Positions 59,597 through 64,000 of a stretch of 64,000 nucleotides of DNA are shown here, piece after piece. The notes under the pieces are model-generated. The model was not told where the DNA came from. It saw only the letters and a list, made by a program, of their open reading frames with translations, and did no database searches. The translations under genes were made by a program, and so were the position numbers. This DNA comes from Dehalococcoides mccartyi. GTDB lineage: Bacteria; Chloroflexota; Dehalococcoidia; GIF9; DYGU01. The number at the start of each line of letters is the position of its first letter. Positions within the stretch are counted from its first letter, which is position 1. Where the stretch lies: positions 105,974 to 169,973 of the forward strand of contig DYGU01000001.1 of assembly GCA_020724525.1 (NCBI GenBank), in the 5' to 3' direction.

Positions 59597-60547
59597 ATGG
59601 TAATCCAGTCCAAAGTGGCTGTTATAGAGAGACCTGGAGCTGAATTAATTTGGCTTCAGGAAAGATTCTTAGAATTAAAGCAGGAGCTTAAAGCTGTTAT
59701 CGTCGCCCATAACTATCAGCGCCCCGAAGTGCAGGATATTGCTGATTTTGTAGGCGACTCCCTAGAATTAGCCCGTCGCTGTGCTGAAGTTAAAGCTGAG
59801 ACCATTGTCTTTTGCGGCGTCCATTTTATGGCAGAAACAGCGGCTATTCTCAATCCGACTTCTACTGTTCTACTGGCTCATCCCACTGCTGGCTGCCCTA
59901 TGGCAGACATGATTGATGTGGATGCTCTAAGGGAATGGAAAGAGAAATATCCTAGAGCTACAGTAGTAGCCTATGTTAATACTACAGCTGCAGTTAAGGC
60001 CGAAAGCGATATTTGTTGCACTTCAGCTAATGGCATTAAGGTAGTAGAATCAGTCCCCAACGATAAAATTCTATTTATCCCGGATAAACACTTAGGACAT
60101 TATATTTCGACTAGGACTAACAAGAAAATGATCCTCTACCCAGGGTATTGTATTACCCATGTCCGTCTTACTGCAGAGCAAGTTAAATTAGCCAAACAGC
60201 ATTATCCTCAGGCTAAAGTTTTTGTCCATCCCGAATGCCAGGAAGAAGTGATAGAATTAGCCGATGCTGCCTTGAGCACTTCTCAGATAATCCGCTATGC
60301 CAAAGAGAGTCCAGCGACCACTTTTCTTATCGGCACTGAAGAAGGTATCCTTCACCGCCTGCGTAAAGAAAACCCAGGCAAGACTTTTTACCTTCTCTCT
60401 AACAGTCTCATCTGCCCTAATATGAAAAAGACCCGCCTGGAAACGGTTATTGAGACCATGGAATTGAAACGCAATCGTATTACCATCCCTGAAGAGATAA
60501 GGCTGAAAGCGAAGCAAGCCCTTGACCTGATGTTAGCCGTAGTTTAG
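59597..60547 (+). CDS. nadA: Quinolinate synthase
   Basis: VIVAHNYQRPEVQDIADFVGDSLELAR, VHPECQEEV. Confidence 0.97.
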   Translation: MVIQSKVAVIERPGAELIWLQERFLELKQELKAVIVAHNYQRPEVQDIADFVGDSLELARRCAEVKAETIVFCGVHFMAETAAILNPTSTVLLAHPTAGCPMADMIDVDALREWKEKYPRATVVAYVNTTAAVKAESDICCTSANGIKVVESVPNDKILFIPDKHLGHYISTRTNKKMILYPGYCITHVRLTAEQVKLAKQHYPQAKVFVHPECQEEVIELADAALSTSQIIRYAKESPATTFLIGTEEGILHRLRKENPGKTFYLLSNSLICPNMKKTRLETVIETMELKRNRITIPEEIRLKAKQALDLMLAVV

Positions 60548-60557
60548 GGGGTAGACT

Positions 60558-62108
60558 ATGAGCTATTATGATTACATTATCGTGGGTAGTGGTATTGCTG
60601 GACTTTATACGGCTCTTCTGGCTAAGGAAGAGGGTAGTGTCCTTATTCTGACTAAAGGTAGTATTGATGATTGCAATACTAAATATGCTCAGGGTGGAAT
60701 TGCGGCTCCTATCGGGAAAAACGATTCTCCTGAGCTTCACTTCAGGGACACTATAGCTGCTGGAGATGGTTTATGTAACCCAGAAGCAGTGCGGATTTTG
60801 GTAGATGAAGCTGCCGACCGAATTGCTGACCTTATTAAATTTGGGGTTCCTTTTGATACTGTGGATGGTGAAATTGCCCTGACCAAAGAGGCAGCCCATA
60901 GTGTTCCGCGCATCCTTCATGCCGGTGGGGATGCTACTGGCGAACATATTGAAATTACTTTGAGCCGGCGTGTCCGCCAGGCAGGAATAAGAGTTCTGGA
61001 ATACTGCTTGGCTACCCAGATTCTAATGGATAATAGAAAAGTGGCTGGAGTAAGAACTTTAGACACCCGCTTTGGCATAGTCGAAGAATATCCATGTCGC
61101 TTCCTCATCCTGGCTACTGGTGGTGCCGGTCGTCTATTCAAATATACTACTAACTCTGATGTGGCTACTGGTGATGGTATCGCTTTAGCCTTTGCTGCTG
61201 GTGCCGAGATTACCGATATGGAATTCTTCCAGTTCCATCCCACTGCCCTGCGCCTTTCTGGCGTCATCCCCTTCCTTATCTCGGAAGCTGTTCGGGGGGA
61301 GAGGGCTATCCTGCGCAATATAAAAAGATACCCCTTCATGTCTGACTATACCCCTCAAGCAGATTTAGCCCTCCGGGATATAGTAGCTCGGAGTATTGTC
61401 TATGAGATGAAAAAGACAGGTAGCGATAGGGTTTTTCTGGACCTCACTCACCTATCATCGTCTCTGATTACCACCCGATTTCCTCATATCTACCGCTTCT
61501 GTCTTGAGCATAATTTAGATATTACTAAAGAGCTGATTCCAGTGGCTCCGGCAGCTCATTATCTTATGGGTGGTGTCAAAGTCAACATTTGGGGGGAAAC
61601 TAATATCCCTGGACTTTTTGCCGCCGGGGAAACAGCTTGCACCGGAGTCCATGGCGCTAACCGTTTAGCGGCCAACTCACTCCTTGAAGTCCTCGTTTTC
61701 AGCAAGAGAATTATGGACAGAACCCGGAAAACAGAAAGCGTAACTCCCCCTCCGGCAACCCCGAACTCTAATTACTACGCCCTAAAAAAGCGAAAACCTC
61801 TAAAAGATGCCCCCTCTTTGAATCTACCTAATCTCCAGTCTCTTCTCTGGGATAAAGTAGGTATTATCCGCTCCGGTGATAGCATTAGCCAAGCTGCCGA
61901 TATTTTGGCTACCTGGGAACAGAATTTGACCCAGCCTATTGACCGCTCTTCCTACGAATTAAACAACCTGGTATTAAATGGGCGGCTGATGACAGAGGCA
62001 GCTGTCCTTCGTGAAGAGAGCCGTGGGGCTCACTTCCGTACCGATTTTCCCCAACCTTTGCCTACCTGGCAAAAACACATTGTCTTCAGGTCTAAAAATG
62101 CAAATTGA
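60558..62108 (+). CDS. nadB: L-aspartate oxidase
   Basis: YIIVGSGIAGLYTALLAKEEG, TKYAQGGIAAPIGKNDSPELH, GVHGANRLAANSLLE. Confidence 0.96.
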   Translation: MSYYDYIIVGSGIAGLYTALLAKEEGSVLILTKGSIDDCNTKYAQGGIAAPIGKNDSPELHFRDTIAAGDGLCNPEAVRILVDEAADRIADLIKFGVPFDTVDGEIALTKEAAHSVPRILHAGGDATGEHIEITLSRRVRQAGIRVLEYCLATQILMDNRKVAGVRTLDTRFGIVEEYPCRFLILATGGAGRLFKYTTNSDVATGDGIALAFAAGAEITDMEFFQFHPTALRLSGVIPFLISEAVRGERAILRNIKRYPFMSDYTPQADLALRDIVARSIVYEMKKTGSDRVFLDLTHLSSSLITTRFPHIYRFCLEHNLDITKELIPVAPAAHYLMGGVKVNIWGETNIPGLFAAGETACTGVHGANRLAANSLLEVLVFSKRIMDRTRKTESVTPPPATPNSNYYALKKRKPLKDAPSLNLPNLQSLLWDKVGIIRSGDSISQAADILATWEQNLTQPIDRSSYELNNLVLNGRLMTEAAVLREESRGAHFRTDFPQPLPTWQKHIVFRSKNAN

Positions 62109-62949
62109 TGCTTCCATTACTGAAATTATCAACCAGGCGCTATTGGAAGACCTAAGCCACGGTGATATTACCACCGAAGCCTTGATAGCAAATAACTGGC
62201 AAGGAAAGGCTTCTATGTTGATTAAAGAGGAAGGGATTTTGGCTGGAACTGAGGTTGCCAGACAAGTTTTCCTCAAAGTCGACCCAGAACTTCAGGTAGA
62301 CATTCTTATGCACGATGGAATCAGGGTTAAGCTAGGGGATATAGCAGTTACTGTGAGCGGTAGCATCACCAGCATCCTTAAAGCAGAACGGACAGCTTTG
62401 AACTTTTTGCAACGCCTTAGCGGAATTGCCTCGGAGACAGCTCGTTATGTGGAGGCAGTCATAGGACTGCCGGTAAAGATTATGGATACCAGAAAAACTA
62501 CCCCCAGCTTGAGAACGCTGGAAAAATATGCCGTCACGATGGGTGGTGGGGAAAACCACCGAAGGCACCTCGGCGATGGTATTCTTATAAAGGATAATCA
62601 TCTGGTAGCTCTTCGCCGCCATGGGTTAGATATAAAGGGAATTATAGCTCAAGTTCGCCATAAGGCTCCTCCCAACTTGAAAATTGAAATAGAAGCCAAA
62701 ACTGTGGCAGAAGCTTTAGAGGCAATCGAGGCAGGTGCTGATATTATTATGCTCGATAATATGAGTCTTGATGAAATGCGTCAGGTAGTTCAGCTTTTTA
62801 AAGGACAAGCTTTATTCGAAGCCTCTGGAGGCATTACTTTAGCTAATGTCCGGGCTGTGGCTGAGACTGGTGTTGACTTTATTTCTATAGGTGCTATCAC
62901 TCATTCAGTAAAAGCCTTAGACATTAGCCTCGAGCTTGAAATAGTCTAA
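62098..62949 (+). CDS. nadC: Nicotinate-nucleotide pyrophosphorylase
   Basis: EDLSHGDITTEAL, LNFLQRLSGIASET, DTRKTTPSLRTLEKYAV; start at 62098 overlaps nadB end. Confidence 0.95.
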   Translation: MQIDASITEIINQALLEDLSHGDITTEALIANNWQGKASMLIKEEGILAGTEVARQVFLKVDPELQVDILMHDGIRVKLGDIAVTVSGSITSILKAERTALNFLQRLSGIASETARYVEAVIGLPVKIMDTRKTTPSLRTLEKYAVTMGGGENHRRHLGDGILIKDNHLVALRRHGLDIKGIIAQVRHKAPPNLKIEIEAKTVAEALEAIEAGADIIMLDNMSLDEMRQVVQLFKGQALFEASGGITLANVRAVAETGVDFISIGAITHSVKALDISLELEIV

Positions 62950-63087
62950 TTTCTTACAAGCAATAACTAAATAGTAATCTGAAGTATCTTCTGGCCTCAC
63001 CATTTCAAGACCAGCTTGAGATAACAATCGGCGAAGCTCACTTTCATTAGGAAGAAAATCATTACTCACCACAAATGCCCGCTTCAT
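62917..63087 (-). pseudogene. C-terminal remnant of a SAM-dependent methyltransferase-like protein
   Basis: MKRAFVVSNDFLPNESELRRLLSQAGLEMVRPEDTSDYYLVIACKKLDYFKLEANV*. Confidence 0.45.
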
Positions 63088-63208
63088 AAAACTATGCTCT
63101 GCTTAGGAAAACGCCTAGATGTCAAAGATAAATATATGGAACGGACATGGTAGACCAGCACCAGCGTTGGCAGCCTAAGGTGAAGAGTTAGTATTCATTT
63201 AACATACT

Positions 63209-63556
63209 TCATAGGTTTACCACAATGTTTCGGCAGGTCTCGCTCACTGTCTTGCTGGCAGCCGTTAGGGAGCTTAAAAGTCCCGCGCTCGAGTGGGCTT
63301 CCCCTGAGGCTACCTTTTGCGGCACACTGATTAAACCGAGATTTGAAGCGCCTATTGGGCATCCATGTTTTTCCTTTCCTAAGAGAACACTCTCACCCTT
63401 TCTAGCACGGGCTATGGATGCACAGTAGGCAATAGGCTCAGCCGGCTCAGCAAACTTTGGCAGTTCCTCACCCACTTTAATTAGTTTTACCCCAACTGCT
63501 GAGTCTTCCAGCTCCAAAGTCGTCCGCAACTTTTTCGAGAGTTCTTCAAATTTCAT
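63209..63556 (-). pseudogene. DUF169-family protein, C-terminally truncated
   Basis: LEDSAVGVKLIKVGEELPKF...AYCASIARARKGESVLLGKEKHGCPIGASNLGL. Confidence 0.6.
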
Positions 63557-63632
63557 TTATTATTAAACCTTCTCAGGACTCGCCTTGTTTTTCCCAAGAC
63601 TTGTGTATACTATTACAGCAGCTAAGTTGATA

Positions 63633-63983
63633 TCAAGCTTCGGGAACAAGCTTTAACAAATCGACTGCGCCAGTGGCGAAACAGGCTGCGCCCATCTTGC
63701 GTATCCCGGCGGTCTTCTGACACCTGGTATCCTCGGCAATAGCCAGCTCGTCAACTGCCTTGGAGAGGGCATCTACTCGGGCTTTAAGGTTTCCCTTGGT
63801 CTCAGCGCAGGGAATGGACTCAGCTTCTATATCCCTGGCCAGCTTCTTTAAACCCTTCTCTACCTTTGTTTTTGCCGCTTCCAGACTGATGCAGTTTACG
63901 CAGATGTCCCTGGTTAGAGCTTCAAGACCACCCAATGCAGCCCTGTAGCCTAAAAGCTGGTTTTGAAAAGCCTCCACTGTCAT
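63633..63983 (-). CDS. Hypothetical cysteine-containing helical protein
   Basis: 116-aa ORF ending at 63633; CVNC motif. Confidence 0.5.
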   Translation of the reverse strand: MTVEAFQNQLLGYRAALGGLEALTRDICVNCISLEAAKTKVEKGLKKLARDIEAESIPCAETKGNLKARVDALSKAVDELAIAEDTRCQKTAGIRKMGAACFATGAVDLLKLVPEA

Positions 63984-64000
63984 ATTGCACCTCCCTTTTA

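Noticed and set aside
1-64000. CRISPR array or cas genes
   Set aside because: No regularly spaced direct repeats and no Cas-like ORFs were seen; the only repeats are dispersed REP/MITE-like elements.

Overview
The window is a bacterial chromosome segment of moderate GC. Gene content and order suggest Chloroflexota (Dehalococcoidia-like), but this is inference and not proven here. From left to right it contains: (1) a decaying integrated island, about 1-5.7 kb, next to a tRNA-Lys(CTT). It carries a HEPN/MNT pair, a retropepsin-like protein, a chimeric recombinase fragment, degenerate tandem paralogs and a frame-split tyrosine integrase. (2) A purine block, purS-purC-purB-purE-purD-guaA. (3) tsaC-rpiB. 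(4) A long branched-chain amino-acid operon, ilvD-ilvB-ilvN-ilvC-leuA-leuC-leuD-leuB-cimA, interrupted by two different type II restriction-modification pairs, a HEPN/PaREP1-like gene and small membrane ORFs. (5) A rtcB-archease-HEPN cluster. (6) A his cluster, hisZ-hisG-hisD-hisC-hisB, in which HisG is a 478-aa tandem duplication whose two halves have lost complementary motifs. (7) nfeD-slipin, birA, a solitary 5S rRNA, and clpC-radA-ispD-ispF-cysE-cysS. (8) menG/ubiE, secG, gatB. (9) A tRNA array (Ala, Arg, Trp, Leu, Gly, Cys, Leu, then Ser) interleaved with small accessory ORFs and a DUF4258/DUF2283 pair behind a strong palindrome. (10) miaB and nadA-nadB-nadC. Recurrent themes are in-frame internally deleted genes, single-base homopolymer frameshifts in the island, apparent AUC/AUA start codons (rpiB, hisB, possibly ubiE), and a dispersed REP/MITE-like repeat family built on TGTCATTGCGAG. 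All family names come from motif recognition by eye; no database search was run.
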